Shown in pieces: positions 29,344-37,773 of a stretch of DNA of 64,000 nt. A model generated the notes under the pieces. That model had not been told where the DNA came from, did not search any database, and was given only the letters and a program-made list of their open reading frames with translations. A program made the translations under genes and the position numbers. Numbering within the stretch: position 1 is the stretch's first letter; each line of letters begins with the position of its first letter. Source of the DNA: an uncultured Gammaproteobacteria bacterium (GTDB lineage: Bacteria > Pseudomonadota > Gammaproteobacteria > HK1); NCBI GenBank assembly GCA_958295835.1, contig OY282378.1, positions 124,001 through 188,000 of the forward strand, read 5' to 3'.

Positions 29344-30597
29344 ATGAACAGACCCGGACCCGAGCCTGCGCCGTCCCGCGCGTCCGTCCTGATCCCGGTG
29401 GAGCAGGCGCGGGCGTACCTTCTCGACCGCGCCCGCCGCATCGGGGAGAGCGAGCGGGTCGCGCTCGAAGACGCCCTCGGCCGCGTCGCCGCCGCGGACG
29501 TGGCGACGCCGATCGACGTGCCGGGCCACGCCAACAGCGCGATGGACGGCTACGCGGTACGGGCCGCCGACGTCCCGGACGAAGGCGAGGTAACGCTACG
29601 GGTGACCCAGCGGATCGCGGCGGGCGAGATCGGATCGCCTCTCGCGGCGGGGGAGGCGGCGCGAATCTTCACCGGCGCCCCGGTGCCCGGCGGCGCGGAC
29701 GCCATCGCCATCCAGGAAGACTGCCGGCTCGACGGTGCATCGGTGGTGGTGCCCGGCCCGCTCACGCCCGGGACCTTCGTGCGCCCCCGGGGGAACGACA
29801 TCCGGGCGGGGTCGGTGGTGCTCGCGGCGGGGACGCGGATGCGGCCGCAGGAGATGGGCGTCGTGGCGTCGGTGGGGATCGGCTCGGTCGAGGTCTGCCG
29901 CCGCCCGCGGGTCGCCATCGTGTCGAGCGGCAACGAGCTGCGCCGGCCCGGCGAGCCGCTCGGCCCGGGACAGATCTACAACTCGAACCGTTACACCCTT
30001 CTCGGGCTGCTCGAACGCCTCGGATGCCAGGTCGTGGATCTCGGGACCGTCGCCGACACGCTGGCGGCGACGCGGGATGCGCTGCTCGACGGCGCGGCCC
30101 GTGCCGACCTGATGATCACCACCGGCGGGGTCTCGGTGGGCGAGGAGGACCACGTGAAGCGCGCGCTGGAGACGGCCGGTGAGCTGGAGATGTGGAAGGT
30201 CGCGGTCAAGCCGGGGAAGCCGCTCGTCTACGGCCGCCTCGGCGGCTGCGATCTGCTCGGACTGCCCGGCAACCCGGTCTCGACGCTCGTGACGTTCTGC
30301 CTGTTCGTGCGCCCCTTCATCCTGCGCCGCATGGGGGTGGCCGGCGCCTTCCCCGCCCCGGTGCTCGTGCCCGCGCGCTTCGAGTGGCCAAGGCCGGGCG
30401 GGCGCCGCGAGTTCGCCCGCGCCCGGCTCGCCGTCTCCGGGGAAGGCGAAGCCGGCGCCGAGATCTACGCGAGGCAGGGCTCCGACGTGCTCTCGGGAGC
30501 GACGTGGGCCACGGGACTGGTCGAAATCTTCGAGGGGACGGCCATCGTGCCCGGCGATCGTGTCCCGTACTACTCGTTCGCGGACCTGCTCGACTGA
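29344..30597 (+). CDS. moeA: Molybdopterin molybdotransferase MoeA
   Basis: Inserts molybdate into adenylylated molybdopterin. Conserved: the N-terminal ALGRVAAADV, then DVPGHANSAMDGYAVRAADV, GAPVPGGADAIAIQEDC, RPRGNDIRAGSVVLAAG, VSSGNELRRPGEPLGPGQIYNSN, ITTGGVSVGEEDHVK and GLPGNPVSTLVTF. Length 417 is standard. The stop overlaps moaE ATG (TGATG), so the two are coupled. Confidence 0.96.
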   Translation: MNRPGPEPAPSRASVLIPVEQARAYLLDRARRIGESERVALEDALGRVAAADVATPIDVPGHANSAMDGYAVRAADVPDEGEVTLRVTQRIAAGEIGSPLAAGEAARIFTGAPVPGGADAIAIQEDCRLDGASVVVPGPLTPGTFVRPRGNDIRAGSVVLAAGTRMRPQEMGVVASVGIGSVEVCRRPRVAIVSSGNELRRPGEPLGPGQIYNSNRYTLLGLLERLGCQVVDLGTVADTLAATRDALLDGAARADLMITTGGVSVGEEDHVKRALETAGELEMWKVAVKPGKPLVYGRLGGCDLLGLPGNPVSTLVTFCLFVRPFILRRMGVAGAFPAPVLVPARFEWPRPGGRREFARARLAVSGEGEAGAEIYARQGSDVLSGATWATGLVEIFEGTAIVPGDRVPYYSFADLLD

Positions 30598-31052
30598 TGA
30601 CTCCGGCGGTCCACATCCAGAAAGCCCCCTTCGACGCGGGCGCGATCATCGAGGCGGTGCATCGCGCCAACCCCAAAGTCGGGGCGGTGGCGGCGTTCGT
30701 CGGGCTCGTGCGCGACGTGAACGAAGGCAGCGACGTCTCGGAGATGACCCTCGAACACTACCCTGGGATGACCGAGCACGCGATCGAGCGGATCTGCCGC
30801 GACGCCGCCGGGCGTTGGGAGGTGCTCGACGCCCGCGTGGTACACCGGACAGGAACGCTGCGCCCCACCGATCCCATCGTCATCGTGGTGGTCGCGAGCG
30901 GGCATCGCAAGGATGCGTTCGAAGCGTGCGAGTTCATCATGGACTTTCTCAAGACCCGCGCGCCGTTCTGGAAGAAGGAGCGCACCGGGAGCGGCGAGCG
31001 CTGGGTGGAAGCCCGCGCGAGCGACGACGAGGCGGCGGCGCGGTGGAAATGA
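30597..31052 (+). CDS. moaE: Molybdopterin synthase catalytic subunit MoaE
   Basis: Large subunit of MPT synthase; with MoaD thiocarboxylate it converts cPMP to molybdopterin. Features: GAVAAFVGLVRDVNEG, LEHYPGMTEHAIERI, VVHRTGTLRPTDPIVIVVVASGHRKDAFEAC and the active-site lysines in RAPFWKKERTGSGERWVEA. Length 151. No moaD lies nearby. It ends at the left border of the rearranged 31-36 kb region. Confidence 0.95.
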   Translation: MTPAVHIQKAPFDAGAIIEAVHRANPKVGAVAAFVGLVRDVNEGSDVSEMTLEHYPGMTEHAIERICRDAAGRWEVLDARVVHRTGTLRPTDPIVIVVVASGHRKDAFEACEFIMDFLKTRAPFWKKERTGSGERWVEARASDDEAAARWK

Positions 31053-31198
31053 CGCCTCTTCCGTATTCGTCCCGTGAGGCGCGGAGGCAACGCTGCCTGA
31101 TGTCGATGGATTCTTGGCGATCGAGTACTTGCAGCATCCAGGCATCCCTGGAGGTGACCGGATTGGGTCGACACTCGGCGTCTTCTTCGCATTGCTCG

Positions 31199-31411
31199 TT
31201 ACTCGATCCGGGGCAGGCGCCTGACCCCGAACTCCCCGAGCAACAACACGCCGCCGTCGGCGAGTGCGAGCGCCGCCGAGATCCCCTGACGCGACGCGAG
31301 CCGCCCGAGCGATACGCTGCGTCCGCCATCCCGGCTGGTGAGGAGGGTCCCTTCGAGACCGGTGATCAGCACTTGTTCGGAATCGACACGGAGGGCGGCG
31401 GTCAGGGTCGC
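31199..31411 (-). pseudogene. 3' fragment of a YCF48-type gene (second copy of the gene at 35.2 kb)
   Basis: Encodes the last 70 or so residues of the YCF48/BNR-type protein at 35216-36190: TLTAALRVDSEQVLITGLEG through GEFGVRRLPRIE, nearly identical at DNA level over 31203-31411 and 35220-35428 (offset 4017 bp, same orientation). Upstream the frame runs straight into IS256 sequence, so the gene is truncated. Stop codons differ (TAA here, TAG in the intact copy) and sequences diverge right after them. Confidence 0.88.
31203..31411. repeat. Direct repeat, left copy (partner 35220-35428)
   Basis: About 209 bp repeated in direct orientation 4017 bp apart, with only scattered mismatches. The pair brackets the truncated IS256 element and the creatininase operon. 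It offers a substrate for recA-dependent deletion of everything between. Confidence 0.9.
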
Positions 31412-32745
31412 CAAAGCGCCAGTGGGCAGGCGGTGGAAATCGCGGCGCCCGGTCACGATGGCTCCACCACGAACCATTCGCCAAAGCGGATCGCGAGTTC
31501 CGGACGCACTTGGTGCCAGTAAAGCGGCGGCGCACGCCATTTTCGCTGCACGCCGCGCAGCGCCAAGTAGAGCAGCTTCGTCGCCGCGCGGTCGTTGGGG
31601 AAGTGCCCTCGGGTTCGTAGCGCCCGACGCACCGTGCTGTTCAGGCTCTCGATCGCGTTGGTCGTGTAGACCGCCCAGCGGATCGGCTGGGAGAAAGCGA
31701 AGAACGGCACCACCTGCTCCCAGGCGCTGCGCCAGCTCCGCACGATCGGCGGCGGGGTACTTCTCCCCCCAAGGACCGGCTTCGAACGAGTCCAACGCCT
31801 CCTCGGCCGCGGCCCGCGTCGGCGCCCCCGGTAGATCGTCTTGAGCGCCGCCGCCAACACCCGGCGCTCCTTGTACGACGCATACGCCAGCGAGCGCCGG
31901 AGCAGATGCACGATGCAGGTCTGGACCGTCACCTCGGGAAAGCCCTTCAGCCCATCCACGACCGCAATCAGCACGTCGGCCACCCCGCGCGCCTTGAGTT
32001 CGTTCATCACCGACAGCCAGAACTTCGCCCCCTCGGTGTGCTCGATCCATAGACTCGGTATCTCCTTGCGTCCGGCACAGTTCACCCCGATCGCCAAGTA
32101 CACCGCCTTGTTGCGAACCAAGCCCTCGTCGCGGACCCTCACCCGCACCGCGTCGAAGTACACGATCGCGTAGACCTCCTCGAGCGGGCGTGACTGCCAC
32201 TCACCGACCTCTTCGAGCACCGCATCGGTGAACTTGGAGATGAACTCCGCCGACACCGACACCCCGTACAACTCCTCGACGTGGACACGAATCTCGCGCG
32301 TCGTCATGCCGCGCGCGTACATCGAGAGCACCTTGTCGTCGAAGCCCTGCAAGCGCCGACAGTACTTCTCCACCAACTGCGGCTCGAAGCGTCTCGCGCG
32401 GTCCCGCGGCACCTCGACCTCCATCGCCCCCTCGTCGGTCAGCACCCGCTTGCGGTTGTGCCCGTTACGGTGGTTGCCCCACGCCGGCTCGTGCTCCAGA
32501 TGCGCGTCCATCTCTGCATCCAGTGCCCGCTCGGCAACCGCCTTCTTCAGATCGTCGATCAGGATGCCGTTACGGAACACTTCCGCCGGGTCGTCCCCAG
32601 CCAGCAGCTCGTCCAACAACTCATCGCTGATCCGTCGCCATTCGCGTGTCTGTCTCGCCATGCTGTGTCCTCCTTCCGGGACTCCAAGGCTATGGCCCTC
32701 AAACACAGAAATCCTGACAGTCTCGCTTGATGGATCAGTTTCAGA
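31412..32745 (-). mobile_element. Truncated IS256-family insertion sequence
   Basis: Contains one IS256-family transposase frame. On the transposase 5' side, the stretch at about 32700-32735 (rc beginning GAGACTGTCAGGATTTCTGTG, continuing TTTGAGGGCC) is a plausible terminal inverted repeat. No matching copy lies beyond the transposase 3' end, where IS sequence abuts the YCF48 fragment at 31411/31412. The element has therefore lost its right end and is probably immobile. The outer left border is uncertain by about 20 bp. Confidence 0.75.
31453..32661 (-). pseudogene. IS256-family transposase with two compensating frameshifts
   Basis: DDE transposase. Start ATG 32661 (MARQTREWRRISDELLDELL). 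Catalytic D, D and E lie in IVYFDAVRVRVRDEG, IAVVDGLKGFPEV and TNAIESLNSTVRRALRTRG. Between the last two, the frame at about 31750-31830 encodes an Arg/Pro-rich run that does not belong to the family. The expected sequence (AAAEEALDSFEAGPWGEKYP) is in another frame there. One indel near the run of five C at 31825 and another near 31750 restore the frame. Decay or sequencing errors at homopolymers could both explain it. Confidence 0.8.
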
Positions 32746-32761
32746 GCTGCACCCCAGCACG

Positions 32762-33580
32762 CTAGTAACGGAACCACTTCCGCGCTAGCAGCGCAACGAA
32801 AGTGGAGTTCAGCACCAAGGAAATAAATCCCTGTATCCATATCAATATTTTTGTCAGCGCCGAAGCTTTTTCGATGTCCCCATATCCGATCATCGCCAGA
32901 TAGTTCATTCCGCTGAAAAGCAAGCAGTCCCAGAATATCCATGTAGGTTCGATGTGCCAGAAAAGGCACGCGAACACCATAACCGTAGAGACGCCTGCGC
33001 CCAATAACCTGTACGGACGGTAGCCGAAACCAGCGGCCAGATACAAAATGATTCCCCAAAACCAATCCAGCCCACCTTTTCTTCTGAGATTCGCGGTGGA
33101 TTCATAATATAAGCAGTCGTCCATCTCGCGATGGTTTTTCAACTGATCAAACAAGTCCGCCGCCCGCGATAGGCAGTGCCCTGCGTGGGATGGCCATTGC
33201 TTCTTCGAGAGAAATTTGCACCCAGCGGAGTGCAGGATTGTGGCTAGCCTTAATTTCTGCTCTTGAGTCATTTCCGACGTGATCCGAAGTTCGATCTCAG
33301 CGGCGGAGAACATTTTCAGCAGATCCTCCGTTTTCTGGCGTTCGCCAAGGTCGACAGACTGATTAAAATCGACGGAATTTTCGAGCAACAGTCCAAACGC
33401 CCGATGTCGGATGAATTTGGATTGATAATCTCTCCAGAATTTGTCGAAGGTCACACGAAACGAATCAAGCATCATCAAGTCGTCGAAAGCCTTCCCGTCC
33501 CGCTTGCACATTTCCAGAGCGTTGGGGATATATCTCCCATACAGAATATCATACAGATCTGTGAAGGATTTATCTATCAT
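32762..33580 (-). CDS. K+-channel-like (Ion_trans_2) membrane protein with N-terminal helical domain
   Basis: The 272 residues begin with about 165 of soluble, helix-rich sequence. The part around AGCKFLSKKQWPSHAGHCLSRAADLFDQL looks TPR-like. The C-terminal 100 residues look like a two-helix pore module: a hydrophobic M1 (about 190-211), pore-helix segment FWDCLLFSGMNYLAM, filter-like MIGYGD, and M2 ending FVALLARKWFRY. The canonical filter is (T/S)xGYGD; here the first position is Met. It is the last gene of a tightly overlapping operon with the GntR and creatininase genes, and is visibly lower in G+C than the chromosome. I infer a gated ion conductance; ligand and function are unknown. Confidence 0.65.
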   Translation of the reverse strand: MIDKSFTDLYDILYGRYIPNALEMCKRDGKAFDDLMMLDSFRVTFDKFWRDYQSKFIRHRAFGLLLENSVDFNQSVDLGERQKTEDLLKMFSAAEIELRITSEMTQEQKLRLATILHSAGCKFLSKKQWPSHAGHCLSRAADLFDQLKNHREMDDCLYYESTANLRRKGGLDWFWGIILYLAAGFGYRPYRLLGAGVSTVMVFACLFWHIEPTWIFWDCLLFSGMNYLAMIGYGDIEKASALTKILIWIQGFISLVLNSTFVALLARKWFRY

Positions 33581-34299
33581 CCACTGGAATCCATCTCGAT
33601 CTTGTACTGGTAGTGAAATTCATACAAATCGGCACGATCGCAAAGAAGGCACACCTCCACAATTGTTTCCTCGGACCAAATAGTGCAATTCAACCGGACA
33701 ACCGAAAGGGTCGGCATTTCCACCATCCTCAAGAGCTCCCGTTCGGGCAGCGACGGAGTGGCGACATGGAGTCTTTCCTCCTTGTGAGTCGCCGGATATC
33801 CGATATCTTTAAGAAGATCGGAGGTGCCGCGTTCTTCCAATTCCTTGTAACGATTACCAAGAATATCGTATGGCACATAGGAATCGGCGATCGCATGAGG
33901 GACATCGTCCACAATCTGAATGTGGTGATAGCGGACCAGAATAAGACGTTTATCCAGTTGCTCTCTCACAAATTCGGGTGCCTCCACACACGGTAGAATG
34001 TTTAATTCGAGCATATCCCGCGTCGGATGTCTGTTTTGAGAGGCATAATCACTTTCGAAAGACGCGCTCCGCCGCGACCGTGCCCGTGGCTTAGCAACAA
34101 TAAAGCGATTATCGAGTTTACGAAATAACAAACCTTCGTTGGCCAAAAAATTGAGTGCCCGATCATAGTCGGAATCATCTGCGTCCGGTGCGACGGATAT
34201 TTTTTCTAGCTTGTCTTCGGCGAACAATTTGCCAGATTCGATAGCTTCCCGAATTCGGTCACAGATCTTCAGCCACGATTTTGCGTCGCCCGAACTCAT
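33577..34299 (-). CDS. GntR-family transcriptional regulator with UTRA-like ligand domain
   Basis: A 240-residue protein. The N-terminal winged helix-turn-helix covers about residues 8-70 (WLKICDRIREAIESGKLF; DYDRALNFLANEGLLFRKLDNRFIV). The rest resembles a UTRA/HutC ligand-binding domain (VREQLDKRLILVRYHHIQIV; AIADSYVPYDILG; LLRMVEMPTLSVVRLNCTIW). It overlaps the creatininase stop by ATGA at its start and the channel gene start by 4 bp at its end. Likely autoregulates the operon in response to a small molecule, perhaps a substrate or product of the creatininase-like enzyme. The helix-turn-helix is less canonical than in typical GntR proteins. Confidence 0.7.
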   Translation of the reverse strand: MSSGDAKSWLKICDRIREAIESGKLFAEDKLEKISVAPDADDSDYDRALNFLANEGLLFRKLDNRFIVAKPRARSRRSASFESDYASQNRHPTRDMLELNILPCVEAPEFVREQLDKRLILVRYHHIQIVDDVPHAIADSYVPYDILGNRYKELEERGTSDLLKDIGYPATHKEERLHVATPSLPERELLRMVEMPTLSVVRLNCTIWSEETIVEVCLLCDRADLYEFHYQYKIEMDSSG

Positions 34300-35027
34300 G
34301 CCGCTACGTCTCTCATGCGAGGGCGAAGAACGCGCTTGATTTCTTCTCCGATCACTTTGGTGAGGCCGGCGAGAAGTAGTTCGCCTTTCTTCGGAGTGGC
34401 CTTGGACGGAAAACCGATGATCCCGTGCTGCGTGTAATGGCGCATGCCATAGAGCGTCAGCAGCGGCCTATTCGTCGCTTCGCAGTCCTCGATACGGTCG
34501 ACCTTGACGACCTCCGGCATCGCATGCATGAGAATGGAGGTTTCCAGTTCACCCCCATGCATGTCTGCACTAACGGTGTTTTCTACTCCAGCATGCGCCA
34601 TAGCGACTTCCCAGTGTTGTCGCGCTGGGCACATAAGAACGCGCGGTTTGGACATGTTGAGTTCTTGAGCGATGTTACCAATCACATAGTTTCCGCCGTG
34701 CCCGTTGATCAATACGGTCAATAGGATACCGTTTGCCTCGATGGAGGTGACGAGATCCTTCAATACATGAATCAATGTCTCTGCTGAGATCGACAAACAA
34801 GCTGGGAAACCGGCATGTTCGTGCGAACAAGTGATAGTGATCGGAGAGACTAGAAGCCCCTTGTATGAGTCACACACCGATTTCCCGATCAAACTGGCGA
34901 TCAGCGTGTCGGTGGTGACGGGAAGGTGTTTCCCGTGCTGCTCGTAAGAGCCGATCGGGACAACCGCAAATCGGGGTTTGCGAGCGGCAATGTCGTAGCA
35001 GGTGTCGGTGTTTAGGATGGGAATCAT
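34296..35027 (-). CDS. Creatininase-family amidohydrolase
   Basis: A 243-residue member of the creatininase superfamily (creatinine amidohydrolase, MftE-type peptidases, formamide hydrolases). The metal-site motifs are intact: PIGSYEQHGKHLPVTTDT (E, H and D ligands), VLINGHGGNYV (H) and ADMHGGELETSILM (E). ATG 35027 matches the family N-terminus. It is first in a three-gene operon with a GntR/UTRA regulator and a channel-like protein, all lower in G+C than their surroundings. Substrate unknown; an amide or a short peptide is likely. Confidence 0.85.
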   Translation of the reverse strand: MIPILNTDTCYDIAARKPRFAVVPIGSYEQHGKHLPVTTDTLIASLIGKSVCDSYKGLLVSPITITCSHEHAGFPACLSISAETLIHVLKDLVTSIEANGILLTVLINGHGGNYVIGNIAQELNMSKPRVLMCPARQHWEVAMAHAGVENTVSADMHGGELETSILMHAMPEVVKVDRIEDCEATNRPLLTLYGMRHYTQHGIIGFPSKATPKKGELLLAGLTKVIGEEIKRVLRPRMRDVAA

Positions 35028-35215
35028 GGGGATGCCTGTATTTGGCAGGGAATGATTCTAAGGGCGTAAGCATAGGAAATTTCCAGAGGGTGTCAAGAAG
35101 AAGAGGGCTTGACGGATCGGCTTGGACAGCTCACCACAATGCTTCGCCGACAGTACGGATCACCGGATTGTTTTCTCGGACTCCTCTCTCCTCTCTTCCT
35201 AGACATCGTCGGGCA

Positions 35216-36190
35216 CTATTCGATCTCGGGCAGGCGCCTGACCCCGAACTCCCCGAGCAACAACACGCCGCCGTCGGCGAGTGCGAGCGCCGCCGAGATC
35301 CCCTGACGCGACGCGAGCCGCCCGAGCGATACGCTGCGTCCGCCATCCCGGCTGGTGAGGAGGGTCCCTTCGAGCCCGGTGATCAGCACTTGTTCGGAAT
35401 CGATCCGGAGGGCGGCGGTCAGGGTCGCGTTGGTTCCGGTGACCACCTGCGTCCAGCTCTCCCCCGCGTCCTCGGAGCGGAGCAGGTGGCCCCGGAGCCC
35501 GGTCAGCAGCAGCCGGTTCGCGTCGAGCGCGAGGGCGCCGAACCACGAGCCGCCGTAAGGGGGGGACAGCGCGCGCCACGTGGCGCCGCCGTCGTCGGAG
35601 CGGTAGGCGACCCCCGCCTCCGCCGCGAGGAACAGCCGGTCCGGTCCGGCCGGGACCAGCGCGTTCAGGTGGAAGTCGTCCTCGCTGACGGCGCGTGAGG
35701 TCCAGGTATCGCCGCCGTCCCCGGTGGCCAGGAAATAGCCGTAGGCCCCCACCGCGAATCCGGTGCGCTCGTCGCGAAACCATACGTCGAGCAGGGGGCG
35801 TTCCTCCTCCGGCGCGTGGTGCACGAGCCGCCACGTCTCGCCGCCGTCCCCGGTGCGCAGGATCACCGCGTCGTGCCCGACCGCGAAGCCGATGCGCTCG
35901 TCGTGCATGTGCACCGCGGTCAGCAGGGCTCGGGTGGGTACGCGGGCCTGCTTCCAGCGCGCGCCGTTGTCGTCGGAGACGAGGATGTGGCCGCGCTCGC
36001 CCACCACCACCAGACGCGAACCGGCCGTCGACCCGTCGAGCAGCAGGGATTCGATCGCCAGCGGTGCCTCCACCGCGGGGAGCGGCTCGGCAGCGCCCGC
36101 GCCGCCTGCAACCAGGACCGCAACCGTCCCGGCCAGCGCCAGAAGCCTGCGTCTGCTCCAGGTGAAGGCGGCGTCAGGGGAGGCAGTCAA
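35216..36190 (-). CDS. YCF48/BNR-repeat exported beta-propeller protein
   Basis: A 324-residue photosystem-II-stability-factor-like protein. An N-terminal Arg-rich hydrophobic signal (WSRRRLLALAGTVAVLVAGGAGAA) suggests export. Asp-box type repeats follow: SDDNGARWKQ, TGDGGETWRLV, TGDGGDTWTSR, SDDGGATWRAL, SEDAGESWTQV and SRDGGRSVSLG. The start appears to be TTG 36190, overlapping the TGA of the small upstream ORF. In many Proteobacteria this family sits with DUF1302, DUF1329 and an RND/MMPL exporter; the exporter is missing here and the mobile region begins where it would lie. Confidence 0.82.
   Translation of the reverse strand: MTASPDAAFTWSRRRLLALAGTVAVLVAGGAGAAEPLPAVEAPLAIESLLLDGSTAGSRLVVVGERGHILVSDDNGARWKQARVPTRALLTAVHMHDERIGFAVGHDAVILRTGDGGETWRLVHHAPEEERPLLDVWFRDERTGFAVGAYGYFLATGDGGDTWTSRAVSEDDFHLNALVPAGPDRLFLAAEAGVAYRSDDGGATWRALSPPYGGSWFGALALDANRLLLTGLRGHLLRSEDAGESWTQVVTGTNATLTAALRIDSEQVLITGLEGTLLTSRDGGRSVSLGRLASRQGISAALALADGGVLLLGEFGVRRLPEIE
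35220..35428. repeat. Direct repeat, right copy (partner 31203-31411)
   Basis: 3' end of the intact YCF48-type gene, repeated 4017 bp to the left beside the truncated IS256 element. Confidence 0.9.
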
Positions 36191-36435
36191 AACAGCTTGA
36201 CGAGGGCGACGAACCGCCCGCCGACGGCGATCCGAGCGATCAGCATCTTGTTGACCGCGCCCGCGAGCTTGACCTCGCTCTGCCCTTCCAAGGCGGCGAG
36301 GCCGGCTTTCGTCGCCACCTGCTGCTCTCCTGCCGCTTCGCGAACCGCGTTCACGATGGCGCGGGCGCGCGCATCAACGCCGACCCTCGCGACGCAAGGC
36401 CGCCGGCGTGAAGTCCCGGGATGTGAATTCGACAT
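36187..36435 (-). CDS. Small hypothetical ORF between DUF1329 and YCF48 genes
   Basis: An open frame of 82 codons overlapping the 3' end of the DUF1329 gene by 62 bp. Its TGA overlaps the TTG start of the YCF48-type gene. The non-overlapping part (RARAIVNAVREAAGEQQVAT, then VKLAGAVNKMLIARIAVGGRFVALVKLF) reads like protein, not shadow sequence. I recognise no family. It could be a real small protein, or the tail of a gene lost from this cluster. The true start is unclear. Confidence 0.35.
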   Translation of the reverse strand: MSNSHPGTSRRRPCVARVGVDARARAIVNAVREAAGEQQVATKAGLAALEGQSEVKLAGAVNKMLIARIAVGGRFVALVKLF

Positions 36436-37762
36436 CCCAGGAGCACATGTCGAACTCGTTGTCGAGCCCGAGGGCGAGGTAGCGGCCCGCCTGAAGGTCG
36501 GTATGCACTTCGAGCGTCGGCCACACCAGGGGCTTCTCGTAGTAGTTGATGACGTGGCCTTCCGACACCCGCCAGAGCTGGTCGCGGTTGTCGTACACGT
36601 CGGCGAGCAGGATTTGCCAGGAGTCTTCGTCCAGATAGAAGGTGCGCCGCTTGTAGAGGTGGCGCGCGCCCTCCTTCAGCGTCGCCTCCACCACCCACAC
36701 CCGGTGCAGCTCGTAGCGCAGGTGCTCCGGGTTGACGTGCAGGGGGGTGAGGATGTCGTCGAAGGAGAGGTCGTCGCTGTGCAGCTTGTAGGCGTTGTAG
36801 GGCACGACCATCTCGCGCTTGCCGGCGAGCCGCCAGTCGTAGCGATCCACCGCGCCGTTGAACATGTCGAACTGGTCCGCGGTGCGCAGCCCGTCCGTGG
36901 TGGTGCCGGGGTTGTCGTAGGCGACGTTGGGGGCGCGCCGCACCCGGCGCTGGCCGGGGTTGTAGGTCCAGGCGTTGCGTGGCTCCCGAATCTGGTTCAT
37001 GGTCTCGTGCACCAGCAGGAGGTCGCCCGCGAGCCGCGCCGGGGCCAGCACCTTCTGCTTGAAGAGCACCATCGTGTTGCCGAGCTGCTCCTCGGTCATG
37101 CCCGGCAGCGAGTAGCGCAATTCGATCTCCAGACCGTACTTGACCATCGTGTATGCGCCGCCGCGGGTCACCGCGGCCTGGCCGATAACACATTCCACCG
37201 TCTCGCCCCGGTAGCGCAGCAGGTGGTTCCAGATGGCTTCCAGGCCGTTCTTCGGGATCGGGAAGGGGATGCCCACCGTGGCCCCGCCCACGCCGTTGCC
37301 GTCGTCCACGAGCTTCGCGGTGGCGGCGACCCGCCGGGTGGCGTCGTGGATCCGTTGCGGGACGGAGGCGCTGCGCCGCGTCGGGTAGACCGGGATCCGG
37401 AAGGTCGGGTAGGTCTCCAGCATGCGCTGGTGCCCGACGGAGAGCTTGTCGCGATGCTCGTCGAGGTTGGCGGCGTCGATGATGAACCGGGGTTCGTCGC
37501 CGGCCCAGGGGTCGCGGTGGTGCTCGCCGACCCGGTAGCCGGCCGGCGGCTCGGTGATGCCGCCGGTCCACTCCGGGATGGTGCCCTCGGCGTTGCCCGC
37601 CCGCTCCCCCCCGAGGGGGGTGAGGTCGTCGCCGAGCCGCGCGATCTGGTCGGCGCTGATCTCCGCGGCGGCGGGAAGCGCGACGGCGCACCCGAGGACG
37701 AGGGCGCATCCGAGGACGGGTGCGATGACGGCGGACCGGAGGGTGGATGTATTCATGGTCAT
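36374..37762 (-). CDS. DUF1329 family periplasmic/outer-membrane lipoprotein-sorting-like protein
   Basis: A 462-residue DUF1329 protein with a clear N-terminal signal (ALVLGCAVALPAAAEISADQ). Family features: IARLGDDLTPLGGERAGNAEGTIPEWTGGI, FPIPKNGLEAIWNHLLRYRGE, VRRAPNVAYDNPGTTTDGLRTADQFDMFNGAVDRYDW and ELHRVWVVEATLKEGARHLYKRRTFYLDEDSW. DUF1329 proteins resemble LolB/LolA-type folds and occur with DUF1302 partners, proposed to serve envelope lipid or hydrophobic-compound export. It lies 11 bp downstream of the DUF1302 gene, so cotranscription is likely. Confidence 0.88.
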   Translation of the reverse strand: MTMNTSTLRSAVIAPVLGCALVLGCAVALPAAAEISADQIARLGDDLTPLGGERAGNAEGTIPEWTGGITEPPAGYRVGEHHRDPWAGDEPRFIIDAANLDEHRDKLSVGHQRMLETYPTFRIPVYPTRRSASVPQRIHDATRRVAATAKLVDDGNGVGGATVGIPFPIPKNGLEAIWNHLLRYRGETVECVIGQAAVTRGGAYTMVKYGLEIELRYSLPGMTEEQLGNTMVLFKQKVLAPARLAGDLLLVHETMNQIREPRNAWTYNPGQRRVRRAPNVAYDNPGTTTDGLRTADQFDMFNGAVDRYDWRLAGKREMVVPYNAYKLHSDDLSFDDILTPLHVNPEHLRYELHRVWVVEATLKEGARHLYKRRTFYLDEDSWQILLADVYDNRDQLWRVSEGHVINYYEKPLVWPTLEVHTDLQAGRYLALGLDNEFDMCSWDVEFTSRDFTPAALRREGRR

Positions 37763-37773
37763 GGCCGTGGACC

